Positions 18,446 through 29,015 are shown, counted from the stretch's first letter. The stretch: DNA of 64,000 bases from Streptomyces sp. CA-278952 (GCF_028747205.1 NZ_CP112880.1:6669501-6733500); one strand, 5' to 3'. Numbers and translations: made by a program. The notes: a model not told the origin generated them from the letters alone.

Positions 18446-18590
18446 CCGCCCTGCGGTCGGTACGAAAGCCGCGCCCTGCGGTCCGTACGCCCGCGCCCGG
18501 CGTCCGTACGAAAGCCGCGCCTGCGGTCCGTACGCCCCCCCGCCCGGCGGTCCGTAGGAAAGCCGCGCCCGGCGGGTCCGTGCGAGCCCC
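18446..18590. repeat. Degenerate tandem repeat after the fusion gene
   Basis: Six units anchored on GTC(G/C)GTACG-like words beginning at 18456, 18481, 18502, 18526, 18550 and 18576 (21-26 bp apart). They alternate with AAAGCCGCGCC. They fill the gap between the fusion-gene stop (18444) and the convergent DUF402 gene. Confidence 0.75.
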
Positions 18591-18617
18591 CCGCCCGCCA
18601 TCGTCGCCCGGGGCCGT

Positions 18618-19127
18618 TCAGCCGAGCAGGGCGGTCAGCCCCTCCGTCCGGGCCAGGCGTTCCAGGTCGTCCAGGGCCCGGAGCGCCGCCCCGGCCGCCG
18701 CCGGATCGTGCCCGGCCAGACCGCTCTCCTCGAACTCGTCCTCGTCCAGCCGCAGGACCGAAGCGCCGTCGGCCGAGACCCACAGGTCCAGGTCCAGGTC
18801 CTCGACCGCCAGCACCCCGTCCGCCAGCACGGCGGGCCGGGTGATGTCGCAGTACCAGCCCTTGAGCCGGCCGTCGCCGGTGCGGACCTCCTTCACCGCG
18901 AACCACCGGTCCCGCCAGTAGTGCTCGGTGAGGACGTCGCCCGGCTCGAACCGGACGAAGCCGAAGTCCCGCACCCCCGGGGCGGCCCAGGGCGCCCGGA
19001 CGGTGACGCGGACGCCGTCGTCCCGGACCAGCTCCGCCGGATACCTGATCTTGGTGCGGCCCGCCTTGGACAGGGCGACGACGATGCCCTTCGTACGGCC
19101 CGCGCGGGGCTCAGAGGGTGCGGACAT
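18618..19127 (-). CDS. DUF402 domain protein
   Basis: 169 residues with the DUF402 (FomD/nucleoside-diphosphatase-like) core. Features are EHYWRDRWFAVKEVRTGDG, LKGWYCDITRPAVLADG, then the acidic DLDLDLWVSADG that binds metal in characterised members. Relatives hydrolyse nucleoside di/triphosphates or CMP-phosphonates, so a phosphatase role is likely. The start overlaps the 3' end of the upstream GNAT gene by 17 nt, so they are translationally coupled. Confidence 0.85.
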   Translation of the reverse strand: MSAPSEPRAGRTKGIVVALSKAGRTKIRYPAELVRDDGVRVTVRAPWAAPGVRDFGFVRFEPGDVLTEHYWRDRWFAVKEVRTGDGRLKGWYCDITRPAVLADGVLAVEDLDLDLWVSADGASVLRLDEDEFEESGLAGHDPAAAGAALRALDDLERLARTEGLTALLG

Positions 19128-20028
19128 GGCGGACCTCCGTCGCGCAGATCTGGTAGCCGAACCACTGGTTGACGGCCAGCATCGGGCCGTTGCCGGTGTC
19201 GTTGGAGGTGTACGCGTCCGTGTAGCCGGCCGCCCGGGCCCGGTGCAGCGAGTCGTTCTTCGCGAGCTTCGCCAGTCCCCGCCCCCGGAAGTCCCGCAGG
19301 GTGCCGGTCATGGCGCTCAGATACGTCCGCGCGCCGTCGGTGGTGGCCGCGCTGAACGCCGCCACCTTCCCGTCCACCAGCACCACCGAGGTGAGCCCCT
19401 GGTCGAAGGCCGGGTGCTGCCAGACGCTCGTCAGCCAGTCCTCGTAGTCGTCCAGCTCGGCAGCGATGTCGCCCGGCTCGTCGGCCGTCACCTCGGCGTC
19501 CGCCTCGAACAGTGGCCGAGGATCGTCGGCGAAGTCGGAGCCGGGACGCAGCTCGACGCCGACCGGGAGCTCCTGGCGCGGCGGCAGGGCCCCGCCCGCG
19601 AGATCGAGGCGCTGGAAGTGCGCGGAGCGGCTGGGCCGGTAGCCCCGCTTGCGGGCGAACTCCAGGCTCTCCGGGTTGTCCAGGACCCACGCGTACAGGA
19701 CGGTGGCCCCGGCCTCGGCCAGGTGCTCCTCAGCCGTGCGCAGCAGCAACGAGCCCGCGCCGCGGTGGGTGCGGCCGGGAAGCGTCTGCGGCGTGAAGTA
19801 TCCCTGCCCCGGTTCCGGGCTGTCGTGGGCGATGCCCGCCTGCGCCGTGGCGATGATTTCGCCGTCCTCCTCGGCGACCAGCAGCCGGTAATGCCGGTCC
19901 GGATGGGCGTGGGCCAGGTCGTGGACGATCTGTTCGGGGGTGGCCACCATCCAGGGCACCGAGGCCCGGCGGGCCTCGGTCCACGCCTCCGCGTCGGACG
20001 GCCGGAAATCGCGCACGATCACAGTCAT
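19111..20028 (-). CDS. Tandem GNAT N-acetyltransferase
   Basis: 305 residues from ATG 20028; a longer frame runs into the divergent GntR gene and is rejected. Two GNAT modules are visible. The N-terminal one (MTVIVRDFRPSDAEAW to FARKRGYRPS) has the motif GRTHRGAGSLLL. The C-terminal one has GTLRDFRGRGLAKLAK for acetyl-CoA binding and ends NQWFGYQ. Double-GNAT proteins of actinomycetes include mycothiol synthase, but this sequence lacks obvious MshD features. Divergent from GntR over 70 bp and followed by DUF402. Confidence 0.85.
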   Translation of the reverse strand: MTVIVRDFRPSDAEAWTEARRASVPWMVATPEQIVHDLAHAHPDRHYRLLVAEEDGEIIATAQAGIAHDSPEPGQGYFTPQTLPGRTHRGAGSLLLRTAEEHLAEAGATVLYAWVLDNPESLEFARKRGYRPSRSAHFQRLDLAGGALPPRQELPVGVELRPGSDFADDPRPLFEADAEVTADEPGDIAAELDDYEDWLTSVWQHPAFDQGLTSVVLVDGKVAAFSAATTDGARTYLSAMTGTLRDFRGRGLAKLAKNDSLHRARAAGYTDAYTSNDTGNGPMLAVNQWFGYQICATEVRHVRTL

Positions 20029-20098
20029 GCGGTGGACCGTATGCGCAGCCGCTCCCCGAACGCCTCCCCTTTTTTCGCCGGTGGGGGAGAATCGCCCC

Positions 20099-20473
20099 GT
20101 GACTGACAAGATCGTCCTCGACCCGGACTCCGGCATCGCGCCGTACGAGCAACTGCGCACCCAGCTCTCCGAACTGGCCCGTTCCGGCGCGCTGCCCGTC
20201 GGCCACCGGCTCCCGACCGTACGCGGCTTCGCCGAGGAGCTGGGCCTCGCCGCCAACACCGTCGCCAAGGCCTACCGGGCCCTGGAGGCGGACGGGGTGA
20301 TCGAGACCCGGGGGCGCAACGGAACCTTCGTCGCGGCCGCCGGGGGAGCGGCCGAGCAGCGGGCGGCGACCGCCGCGCGGCTGTACGCCGAGACCGCCGA
20401 GCGGCTCGGCCTCACCCGGCAGCAGGCCCTGTCGCTGGCCAAGGACGCGGTGCGCGCGGCGTACGGGGACTGA
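20099..20473 (+). CDS. Small GntR-family regulator (YtrA-like)
   Basis: 124 residues from GTG 20099, with GGGGGAGA upstream. Winged helix: YEQLRTQLSELARSGALPVGHRLPTVRGFAEELGLAANTVAKAYRALEADGVIE, split here only by description. There is a short helical C-terminus (about 45 residues) and no ligand domain, the YtrA pattern. The 70-bp divergent promoter with the GNAT gene suggests control of GNAT-DUF402 and itself. Confidence 0.86.
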   Translation: MTDKIVLDPDSGIAPYEQLRTQLSELARSGALPVGHRLPTVRGFAEELGLAANTVAKAYRALEADGVIETRGRNGTFVAAAGGAAEQRAATAARLYAETAERLGLTRQQALSLAKDAVRAAYGD

Positions 20474-20511
20474 AGCGTCAGCCGCGGGCACCCGTAGCGG
20501 TCGGCCGGCTG

Positions 20512-21615
<1,104 letters not shown>

Positions 21616-21842
21616 GATCCGGTACCGGTTGCCCCCGTGCACCCGGGTTTCGCAGGCTCGCGCGCCGGACCGGCGGGGCGCCCGGGAACCGACGGGGCGA
21701 CAGCGCCACGTCAAGGAGCGCCCGTTGAACGACCGGGGGCGGACGGAAGCACTCCACCCCTATTTTTGGCATGGACACTTCCAGAGTGGTGCGCGTGCTG
21801 CTACTACGGAGTAGGCAGATACCCCCTGCTCAAGGAGGTCCC

Positions 21843-22646
21843 ATGAAAATGTCCAGACTCGTGGCGTTCTCGTCCTCGCTCCTGCTCGGCGCCGCCCTCG
21901 CCCTCACCGGTGCCGGGGTCGCAAACGCCGACTCGTCCGCCGCGGCCGTCGACTACGTCGCCCTCGGCGACTCGTACTCCTCCGGCGTCGGAGCCGGCAG
22001 CTACGACGGCTCCAGCTGCAAGCGCAGCAGCCGCGCCTACCCCGCCCTCTGGGCGGCCGCCAACTCCCCCTCGTCCTTCGACTTCGCCGCCTGTTCCGGG
22101 GCCAGGACCGGAGACGTCACGGGCAGTCAGCTGGGCCGGCTGAACGCCTCGACCGACCTCGTCTCGATCTCCATCGGCGGCAACGACGCGGGCTTCGCCG
22201 ACGTCATGACGACCTGTGTCCTGCAGTCCGAGGCCACCTGCCTCAACCGGATCGCCACCGCCCGCGCCTACGTCGACTCCACGCTGCCCGGCAGGCTCGA
22301 CTCGGTGTACACCGCCATCCGCTCCAAGGCCCCCTCCGCGCAGGTCGTCGTCCTCGGCTACCCCCGCTTCTACCAGCTCGGCGGCGGCTGCATCGCCGGT
22401 CTGAGCGAGAAGGAGCGCTCCGCCATCAACGGGGCATCCGACCACCTCAGCACCGCCACCGCCAAGCGGGCGGCGGACCACGGCTTCACCTTCGGCGACG
22501 TCAGGACGACCTTCGCCGGGCACGAGATCTGCTCGGGCAACGCCTGGCTGCACAGCGTGAACTGGCTCAATATCGGTGAGTCCTACCACCCCACCGCCGC
22601 CGGGCAGTCGGGCGGCTATCTCCCCGTCCTCAACTCCGCTCTCTGA
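21843..22646 (+). CDS. Secreted SGNH/GDSL lipase-esterase
   Basis: 267 residues from ATG 21843, with a strong AAGGAGG. Signal peptide to about ANA-29. Block I GDSYSSG gives nucleophile Ser44; block III SIGGNDAG has the oxyanion Gly/Asn; block V has Ser-Tyr-His with catalytic His249. Six cysteines fit three disulfides. From memory it is very close to the extracellular Streptomyces rimosus GDSL lipase. Two upstream features are a short inverted repeat CTACT-ACGG-AGTAG (21801-21814) and an AT-rich CTATTTTTGG. Confidence 0.92.
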   Translation: MKMSRLVAFSSSLLLGAALALTGAGVANADSSAAAVDYVALGDSYSSGVGAGSYDGSSCKRSSRAYPALWAAANSPSSFDFAACSGARTGDVTGSQLGRLNASTDLVSISIGGNDAGFADVMTTCVLQSEATCLNRIATARAYVDSTLPGRLDSVYTAIRSKAPSAQVVVLGYPRFYQLGGGCIAGLSEKERSAINGASDHLSTATAKRAADHGFTFGDVRTTFAGHEICSGNAWLHSVNWLNIGESYHPTAAGQSGGYLPVLNSAL

Positions 22647-22686
22647 CCGGAGGCCCGGCGCTTCCGACCCGAGCGCTCCGCCCCCG

Positions 22687-22719
22687 CCGTCCCCCACGCG
22701 GCCTGCGCGCGGGGGACGG
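22687..22719 (+). terminator. Hairpin after GDSL lipase
   Basis: CCGTCCCCC (22687-22695) pairs with GGGGGACGG (22711-22719), and an inner CGCG/CGCG pair extends the stem with one A/C mismatch. Confidence 0.65.
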
Positions 22720-22921
22720 TCCGGCGATCGCTCCGAACCGCGCGAACCGCTCCAACCGCTTGGACTGTCCGAAGTCGCCCTGGAATCGCGCGGATTCGGT
22801 AACGAGGCGTCAACCTCCGTATGTGTGTGCGTAATCCTGTGGCCGGGATACACGGGTGTCACCGCGGGACGATAGGGTTAACCTGCCCGGACCGGGTGCC
22901 CTCGTACGGGTGGGGAGTGAC

Positions 22922-23185
22922 ATGGAACAGATAACGGTGCGAAGCAGGCCGCGTGTGCCTGCCATCACATGCGGGAGCGGTGCGACCAGTACGCGCCTCG
23001 ACCGCCATCTCGCGGTGCTCGGCGGCCCTGTCGTCCCGCAGCGCGAGTCGGCGGAAGCGACGCTGCTCATGCGTGAACTGACCTCGCGCGATGCCGCGCA
23101 CACCCGCAGGAGCAGGAGCGCACGCGTGTCGCTCTTCGCGCCGCTGCGGCGACTGCGGCGCTCGCTCTTCGGCAGCCGCCGCTGA
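22922..23185 (+). CDS. Small conserved basic protein of unknown function
   Basis: 87 residues from ATG 22922 (GGGGAG upstream). There is no recognised domain. The middle has ESAEATLLMRELTSRDAA and the tail is strongly basic (LFAPLRRLRRSLFGSRR), suggesting nucleic-acid or membrane association. Codon use is Streptomyces-like and it has its own 275-bp upstream region, including the AT-rich GATAGGGTTAAC at 22872-22883, a plausible promoter. Similar short proteins seem common in Streptomyces, from memory only. Confidence 0.6.
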   Translation: MEQITVRSRPRVPAITCGSGATSTRLDRHLAVLGGPVVPQRESAEATLLMRELTSRDAAHTRRSRSARVSLFAPLRRLRRSLFGSRR

Positions 23186-23229
23186 CCCACGGCACCGCCC
23201 GTCGGGACCGGCCCGCCGCTCGGGGCGGT

Positions 23230-24426
23230 TCAGACGATCACTCCGTCCCGGCGCAGCACCGATGTCTGCTCGTCCGTCATCCCCAGGGCTCGCAGCAGCG
23301 CATCGGTGTGCTCACCCAGCGCCGGTACGGCACCCATCCGTGCCTCCTCGCTCCCCGGCAGCGTGATCGGCGGCAGCAGCGCCCGCAGCGGCCCCACCGG
23401 TGTCCCCACCTCCCGCCACCGGTCCCGGGCCGCGAGCTGCGGATGCGCCGCCACATCGGCCACCGTGTTCAGCCGGGCACAGGCGACGCCCGCCGCCTCC
23501 AGACCGGCCAGCGCCTCCCGCCCCGTCAGGCCCGCCAGCGCCCGGCCCACCGCCTCGTCGGTCCGCTCCCGGTTCGCGGTGCGCGCCGCGTTCGTCGCGA
23601 AGTCCGGGTCGTCGGCCAACTCGGGCCGCCTGAGCACCTGTTCCGCCAGCCGCCGCCACTCCCGGTCGTTCTGCACGGAGAGCAGCACCTGCTCCCCGTC
23701 GGCCGTCGCGTAGGCGTCGTACGGGGCGATCACCGAGTGCGCGAGACCGGTGCGCGCCGGGGGAGCGGAGCCGTGCGTCCCCTGGTGCAGCGGGTGGCCC
23801 ATCCACTCGGCCAGCGCGTCCAGCATGGAGACCTCCACCGGACCGCCCCGCCCGGTGGACGCCCGCCGCAGCAGCGCCGCGAGCACCCCGGAGAACGCGT
23901 ACATCGCCGCCGCGATGTCCGCCGCCGGAATGCCCGCCTTCACCGGCTGCTCGGCCGTTCCCGTCACCGAGACCAGGCCGGCCTCGCACTGCACGAGCAT
24001 GTCGTAGGCCCGCTTGTGCGCGTACGGTCCCACCGCGCCGTAACCGGAGATGTCGACCGCCACCAGGCGCGGGTGCACCGCGCAGAGCGAGGCGGCGTCG
24101 AGCCCCAGCCGGGCCGCCGCCCCCTGGGCCAGGTTCTGGACGAACACATCGGCCCCGGCGACGAGTTCGTGGACCACCGCGAGGCCGCGCGGGTCCTTCA
24201 GGTCGACGGCGAGGGACTCCTTGCCGCGGTTGCACCAGACGAAGTGCGAGGCGAGGCCGCGCGCCGCCGTGTCGTAGCCGCGCGCGAAGTCGCCGCCGTC
24301 CGGGCGCTCGACCTTGACGACCCTGGCTCCGAGATCGGCGAGCTGCCGGGTGGCGAAGGGGGCGGCGACCGCCTGTTCGACGGCCACCACGGTGATGCCG
24401 TCGAGGGGGAGTGGCAAGGTGTTCAT
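23230..24426 (-). CDS. Class III (CaiB/BaiF) CoA-transferase
   Basis: 398 residues. N-terminal signature PLDGITVVAVEQAVAAPFATRQLADLGARVVKVE, read as consecutive short motifs, and NRGKESLAVDLKDPRG are characteristic of formyl-CoA/carnitine-type transferases. GYGAVGPYAHKRAYDMLVQ surrounds the region of the catalytic Asp. It moves CoA between carboxylic acids; donor and acceptor cannot be told from sequence. The gene stands alone, with no adjacent decarboxylase or dehydratase. Confidence 0.88.
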   Translation of the reverse strand: MNTLPLPLDGITVVAVEQAVAAPFATRQLADLGARVVKVERPDGGDFARGYDTAARGLASHFVWCNRGKESLAVDLKDPRGLAVVHELVAGADVFVQNLAQGAAARLGLDAASLCAVHPRLVAVDISGYGAVGPYAHKRAYDMLVQCEAGLVSVTGTAEQPVKAGIPAADIAAAMYAFSGVLAALLRRASTGRGGPVEVSMLDALAEWMGHPLHQGTHGSAPPARTGLAHSVIAPYDAYATADGEQVLLSVQNDREWRRLAEQVLRRPELADDPDFATNAARTANRERTDEAVGRALAGLTGREALAGLEAAGVACARLNTVADVAAHPQLAARDRWREVGTPVGPLRALLPPITLPGSEEARMGAVPALGEHTDALLRALGMTDEQTSVLRRDGVIV

Positions 24427-24496
24427 GACCCCGTGCTTACCCTCTGAGCGCCGCTCGTGCCACCTCCGGCCGCCCCGCGGGCTCCCCGGCCGGTCG

Positions 24497-25852
24497 CTAC
24501 AGCAGCGCGAACTGCCCCTCCGGGCCCTCCTCCTGGTGGCCGAGCACCGACGCGGGACGCCGTGCCGAGGACGGCACCGGCAGCACCCCGGCCGCCCGCA
24601 GCTCGGCGGGCCCGATCAGCGGCCCCGCCTCCAGCGCCGCCCACAGCTCCTTCCGGAGCCCCGCCGTGCCGTCCAGCAGAGCAAGCACGGTGATGAGTTC
24701 GAGCAGCTCCGAGGTCCACTCCCGGGGCCAGCCGCGCGCACCGACCGCGTCCAGTCCGTCCGGGGCGGCCCCGTCCGGCCCCCGGCCCGTCGCCGCCGCC
24801 GCTCGGCGCCCGAACCAGAGCTCCAGCACCCGCACCCCGCCCACCGTGAACTCCCAGGCCGCAGCGGGCACCGGCGAGATCCGGCCATCGCCGACGACCA
24901 GCGCCTCGCCCTCGGCCTCATGGACCAGCTCGGTGGGGCGGGCCGGGAGGGCCGCCCGCACATAGGGCCTCCGCCCGCCCGGCAGCCGGGGCCGCTCCCC
25001 GCCCCGGGCCCCGCGCGACTGGAGCCGCATCAGCTCCCGGCCGAGCGCCACCCCCGACGACCACACCTCCGCGTCGGCCGGCAACGGAACCCGGGGGCCG
25101 GTGGCGGAGGGCCGGGCGGCGGCCAGGACCCAGGCCAGCACCGCTTCCGGGGTGAACGCGTCCGGCTCCGCCGCGCCACCGAGCCGCTCGCGCAGCAGCT
25201 CCGTGAGGTCCGGAGCCAGGTTGGGTTCCGTGCCGCCGGGCCTGCGGTAGAGCGGCCTGATCCGGCCGGGCCGCCCGGCGGGGGAGTGCCCGTCGGGCAG
25301 CAGCGCGGTCACGGACAGGGCGGGCCCGGAATCCTCGGGGGCGGTGCTGTGCTCGACCACGAAGAGCTGCCGCCCGTCGGCGACCCGCCACAGCTCCGGA
25401 CGGGCCGCGTCGATCAGCCGGTGGTCGGGGAGCAGCCACTGCTCGTCGTAGGGGCCGTGGAGGATCCGTACGGGGTCGGGGCAGGGACCCGGGTTCCGGG
25501 CGAAGCGGCCCGTTCCGGCGGACCGGCCGGGCAGGGCGGCGACCGAGGTGTGCGGCGTACGGGAACGGCTGGGCGCGAACAGCCTCTCCTGTTCGGCGGG
25601 GCCGGCGGCGGCCAGCCGCTCCCAGCGCGCCCGGAGCGCCACGGGGTCGGGGCCGCTCACCCAGGCACGGCCGGTCCGCAGCGGCCGTACGGACCACGGC
25701 ATCAGCTCGTCCAGCGACAGCAGCCCGTCCGGGGACGGAGACCCGTCCGACGCCAGGGACCCATCCGAAGGCCGGGGTGTCCCCGGTGTCCTTGGAGGCG
25801 AGGACCGGGCGTTTCCGTCGCCGCCGGCCGCCGCTGTCCCGTGCGCTGTCAC
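24497..25852 (-). CDS. Stand-alone type ISP restriction-modification C-terminal-like protein
   Basis: 451 residues. Read from memory, the body (PWSVRPLRTGRAWVSGPD, RSRTPHTSVAALPG, DEQWLLPDHRLIDAARPELW, LPDGHSPAGRPGRIRPLYRR) matches the C-terminal target-recognition region of type ISP restriction enzymes. Such proteins occur by themselves in many Streptomyces. There is no helicase, nuclease or methyltransferase motif here, so it cannot be a complete restriction enzyme. The N-terminal 50 residues are low complexity. It could bind DNA or have been repurposed. Neighbours give no further clue. Confidence 0.6.
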   Translation of the reverse strand: MTAHGTAAAGGDGNARSSPPRTPGTPRPSDGSLASDGSPSPDGLLSLDELMPWSVRPLRTGRAWVSGPDPVALRARWERLAAAGPAEQERLFAPSRSRTPHTSVAALPGRSAGTGRFARNPGPCPDPVRILHGPYDEQWLLPDHRLIDAARPELWRVADGRQLFVVEHSTAPEDSGPALSVTALLPDGHSPAGRPGRIRPLYRRPGGTEPNLAPDLTELLRERLGGAAEPDAFTPEAVLAWVLAAARPSATGPRVPLPADAEVWSSGVALGRELMRLQSRGARGGERPRLPGGRRPYVRAALPARPTELVHEAEGEALVVGDGRISPVPAAAWEFTVGGVRVLELWFGRRAAAATGRGPDGAAPDGLDAVGARGWPREWTSELLELITVLALLDGTAGLRKELWAALEAGPLIGPAELRAAGVLPVPSSARRPASVLGHQEEGPEGQFALL

Positions 25853-25923
25853 CTGCCCGTCCTCCCCTGTCCGCCGTGACCCTTTCGCATCGTAACGGCG
25901 GGCGGCGCGCCCGTGGGGCGGGG

Positions 25924-26811
25924 TCAGTGGGCCTCCACCGTCACGGAGAAGGAGAACCGGTCGCCCCGGTAGCGGATCCGGGCCACGTCCACCACGCGCC
26001 CCTCCTCGTCGTACGTCACGCCCGTGTAGTGCAGGATCGGGCTGAGCAGCGGGACCTGGAGCAGCTCGGCGGTGACGGGGTCGGCGAGCCGCGCCTCGAC
26101 CGTGTCGGTGATCCGGGAGATGCGCACGCCGACGACGTCGCGCAGGACCTTGGTCATCGGCCAGCGTTCGAGGTCGGCCACGTCGATCCGGGCGGCGATG
26201 TCGGGACGGACCGCGTTCTCCGCCCAGTTGGTGGGTTCGTCGCTCTGCCCGTCGCGGCGCAGCCGCCGGTAGCAGGTCACCTCGGCGCAGTCCGGGAAGA
26301 ACTCGGCGAGATCACCCGGCACCGCCGTCGGGCCGTGGCCGAGAACGGTCGTCGCCTCCCCGGACTGCTGCGCCACGATCGCGTCGACCGAGCCCAGCAG
26401 CCGGACCGGGGAGACCCGCCGGGCGCGCGGCTCGATGAACGTGCCGCGCCGCCGGTGCCGACTGATCAGCCCCTCCGCCTCCAGCTCCTTGAGCGCCTGG
26501 CGCATCGTGAGCACGCTGACCCCGTAGTGCGCGGCGAGCTGCTCCTCGGTGGGCAGCCGGGCGGAGGCGTCCCGGGGGCGGCCCAGTATGGAGGCCCGCA
26601 GGGACTGGGAGACCTGGTACCAGAGAGGCAGCTTCCGGTTCAGGACGAGGGAGTCGGGGGCGAAGGCGGGCGAGGGCGGCGCGGGGACCGCCTGGGCGTC
26701 CCCGCCGGACCCGGCTGTGGCGTCGCCGTCGGTCCCGGTCCCGGCTGCGCTGGTGGTGTCGCCGTCGGTCCTTCGGGTGTCCGCCCCGGCTCTCTCCTGG
26801 CTCTCTGTCAT
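25924..26811 (-). CDS. GntR/HutC-family regulator with UTRA domain
   Basis: 295 residues. An Ala/Gly/Thr-rich 45-residue N-terminal extension precedes a winged helix (PLWYQVSQSLRASILG, LPTEEQLAAHYGVSVLTMRQ, RHRRRGTFIEP). A UTRA ligand domain runs to the end (VTCYRRLRRDGQSDEPTNWAENAV). It lies 40 bp downstream of hmgA on the same strand, so it probably senses an aromatic-acid intermediate and controls hmgA and itself. Confidence 0.88.
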   Translation of the reverse strand: MTESQERAGADTRRTDGDTTSAAGTGTDGDATAGSGGDAQAVPAPPSPAFAPDSLVLNRKLPLWYQVSQSLRASILGRPRDASARLPTEEQLAAHYGVSVLTMRQALKELEAEGLISRHRRRGTFIEPRARRVSPVRLLGSVDAIVAQQSGEATTVLGHGPTAVPGDLAEFFPDCAEVTCYRRLRRDGQSDEPTNWAENAVRPDIAARIDVADLERWPMTKVLRDVVGVRISRITDTVEARLADPVTAELLQVPLLSPILHYTGVTYDEEGRVVDVARIRYRGDRFSFSVTVEAH

Positions 26812-26851
26812 GTCGTCCCCGTCCCGTCCCGCCCCTCCGGCCTTCCGCCGT

Positions 26852-28171
26852 CTACGGCCGGAAGTTGCGGCTCAGACCCTGCCACACGTCGTCGTAGCCG
26901 CGCTGGAGATGTTCGGCGGCGGCCGCCTGCGCCGTCGCCGTGACCGGCCAACGCGTCTCGAACATGAAGGCCAGGCCGTCGTCGATCTTCTGCGGCTTCA
27001 GCTCCGCAGCGCTCGCCCGGTCGAAGGTCTCCCGGTCCGGCCCGTGCGCCGACATCATGTTGTGCAGGGAGCCGCCGCCCGGGACGAAGCCGTCCGCCTT
27101 GGCGTCGTAAGCACCGTCGATCAGGCCCATGTACTCGCTCATCACATTGCGGTGGAAGTACGGCGGGCGGAAGGTGTCCTCGCCGACCAGCCAGCGCGGG
27201 GCGAAGACGACGAAGTCCACCCCGGCCAGCCCGGGGGTGTCGGACGGCGAGGTCAGCACCGTGAAGATCGACGGGTCGGGGTGGTCGTAGCTGATCGTGC
27301 CGATCACGTTGAACCGGCGCAGGTCGTAGACGTAGGGGGTGTGGTTGCCGTGCCAGGCCACCACGTCGAGCGGCGAGTGGTCGTACGTCGCCGACCAGAG
27401 GTTTCCGCAGAACTTGTTGACCACCTCCACGGGACCCTCGCGGTCCTCGTACGCGGCGACGGGCGCGAGGAAGTCCCGGGCGTTCGCGAGGCCGTTGGCG
27501 CCGATCGGGCCGAGGTCGGGGAGCGCGAACGGGCGGCCGTAGTTCTCGCAGACGTATCCGCGCGCGGTCTCCTCCAGCAACTGCACCCGGAAGCGGATCC
27601 CGCGCGGGATCAGCGCGACGTGCCCCGGCTCGGCGCGCAGCAGGCCCAGTTCGGTGTGCAGCAGCAGTCCGCCGCGCTCGGGGACGATCAGCAACTCGCC
27701 GTCGGAGTCGCTGAACACACGGTCCGTCATCGAGGAGTCGGCGTTGTACAGGTGGATCGCCATACCCGCGCGCTGCGCGGCGTCGCCGTTGCCGCCGAGC
27801 GTCCACAGGCCGCTCAGGAAGTCCGTGCCCGGCGCGGGGTCGGGCAGCGGGTTCCAGCGGAGCCGGTTCGGGTCCGGCACGGTCTCGGTGAAGGGCGCCG
27901 AGCGCAGGCCCCCGTTGTCGACGCGGGCGAACGCCGGGTGGGCGGCCGAGGGACGGATCCGGTAGAGCCAGGAGCGGCGGTTGTCCGCGCGCGGCTCGGT
28001 GAAGGCGGAGCCGCTCAGCTGCTCCGCGTACAGCCCGAGCGGGGCGCGCTGGGGGGAGTTGCGGCCGTGCGGCAGCGCCCCGGGAACCGCCTCCGAGGCG
28101 TGCTCGTTGCCGAAGCCCGAGGAGTACGTCAGCCCCTCGGCCGTCTTCCTCGCCTGGTCGATCGCGCTCAT
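26852..28171 (-). CDS. hmgA: Homogentisate 1,2-dioxygenase
   Basis: 439 residues, full length for the family. The N-terminal [19 protein letters not shown] is diagnostic. Iron-site motifs lie in [12 protein letters not shown] and the later [10 protein letters not shown]. It cleaves homogentisate to maleylacetoacetate in tyrosine/phenylalanine catabolism and limits pyomelanin formation. The isomerase and fumarylacetoacetase genes are not adjacent. Confidence 0.97.
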   Translation of the reverse strand: MSAIDQARKTAEGLTYSSGFGNEHASEAVPGALPHGRNSPQRAPLGLYAEQLSGSAFTEPRADNRRSWLYRIRPSAAHPAFARVDNGGLRSAPFTETVPDPNRLRWNPLPDPAPGTDFLSGLWTLGGNGDAAQRAGMAIHLYNADSSMTDRVFSDSDGELLIVPERGGLLLHTELGLLRAEPGHVALIPRGIRFRVQLLEETARGYVCENYGRPFALPDLGPIGANGLANARDFLAPVAAYEDREGPVEVVNKFCGNLWSATYDHSPLDVVAWHGNHTPYVYDLRRFNVIGTISYDHPDPSIFTVLTSPSDTPGLAGVDFVVFAPRWLVGEDTFRPPYFHRNVMSEYMGLIDGAYDAKADGFVPGGGSLHNMMSAHGPDRETFDRASAAELKPQKIDDGLAFMFETRWPVTATAQAAAAEHLQRGYDDVWQGLSRNFRP

Positions 28172-28220
28172 CCCGCACTCCTGGTGCCCAAGAAAGCTCT
28201 CGGATCCGCCGGACGACGAA

Positions 28221-28246
28221 TCCTATGTACTACCGTAGGAATAGGA
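28221..28246. promoter_or_regulatory. Candidate GntR operator in hmgA promoter
   Basis: CCTATGTACTACCGTAGG (28222-28239) is a near-palindrome, nested with a second inverted repeat TCCTAT...ATAGGA (28221-28226/28241-28246). It lies 50-75 bp upstream of hmgA in an otherwise GC-rich gap, and is the obvious target of the cotranscribed GntR. Confidence 0.5.
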
Positions 28247-28394
28247 GCGGGGCACGTCAACGGCATACATCGCGCCATTCGTGGCCTGTGCCGCGCCCGT
28301 CGTGGCGGGTGCGGGGCGGGGCCTGTGGGCGGGGTGTCGCCGCTGTCCACCGGGTGGCGGGCGCGGTCCGCCGCGTCGGTCGGGGCACGGCATC

Positions 28395-29015
28395 ATGGGG
28401 CCCGTGCCCCAAGTCAACCCGAACCTCCGCCGCGCCCCCGTGCAGCAGCGCAGCGCCGACCGGCTGGCCCGGATACTCGACTCCTGCGCCGGCCTCCTCG
28501 ACGAGACCGGCTACGAGCAGCTCACCACGCGGGCCGTCGCCGAGCGCGCCGACGTGCCCATCGGCTCCGTCTACCGGTTCTTCTCGAACAAGCGGGCGCT
28601 CGTCGACGCCCTCGCGCTCCGCAACCTGGACGCCTACGCCGACCGCATCGCCGCCCGGCTCGCGGACCTCCCGGCCGGCGACTGGCGCGCCGCCATCGAC
28701 GCGGTGCTCGACGAGTACCTGGCGATGAAGCGGAGCGTCCCCGGCTTCGCGCTCGTCGACTTCGGGCCGCCTCTCCCCGCCGAGGGCGCGGCGGACGACG
28801 CCAACCGGCGGCTGGCGGACCGGCTCGCCGCACTGCTCGCCGGCCACCTCGGCCGACGGCCCGACGAGGTGTTGACCCGGGCGATCCTGGTGAGCGTCGA
28901 GGCCGCCGACGCGCTCCTCCAACTGGCCTTCCGCACGGAACCGTCGGGGGACGCGGCCATCGTCGCCGAGACCCGGACCCTGGTCAGGTCCTACCTCGCC
29001 CAGACACTCGACTGA
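28395..29015 (+). CDS. TetR-family regulator
   Basis: 206 residues from ATG 28395 (GTG 28404 possible). HTH: RILDSCAGLLDETGYEQLTTRAVAERADVPIGSVYRFFSNK, here as parts of one helix-turn-helix ending in the usual VYRFF. The C-terminal ligand domain is of unknown specificity. It is divergent from hmgA over 223 bp and upstream of the molybdopterin gene; its target is unclear. Its stop codon starts a tandem repeat. Confidence 0.88.
   Translation: MGPVPQVNPNLRRAPVQQRSADRLARILDSCAGLLDETGYEQLTTRAVAERADVPIGSVYRFFSNKRALVDALALRNLDAYADRIAARLADLPAGDWRAAIDAVLDEYLAMKRSVPGFALVDFGPPLPAEGAADDANRRLADRLAALLAGHLGRRPDEVLTRAILVSVEAADALLQLAFRTEPSGDAAIVAETRTLVRSYLAQTLD

Noticed and set aside
18446..18590. CRISPR array
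   Set aside because: Units are degenerate, directly adjoining and 21-26 bp, with no unique spacers.
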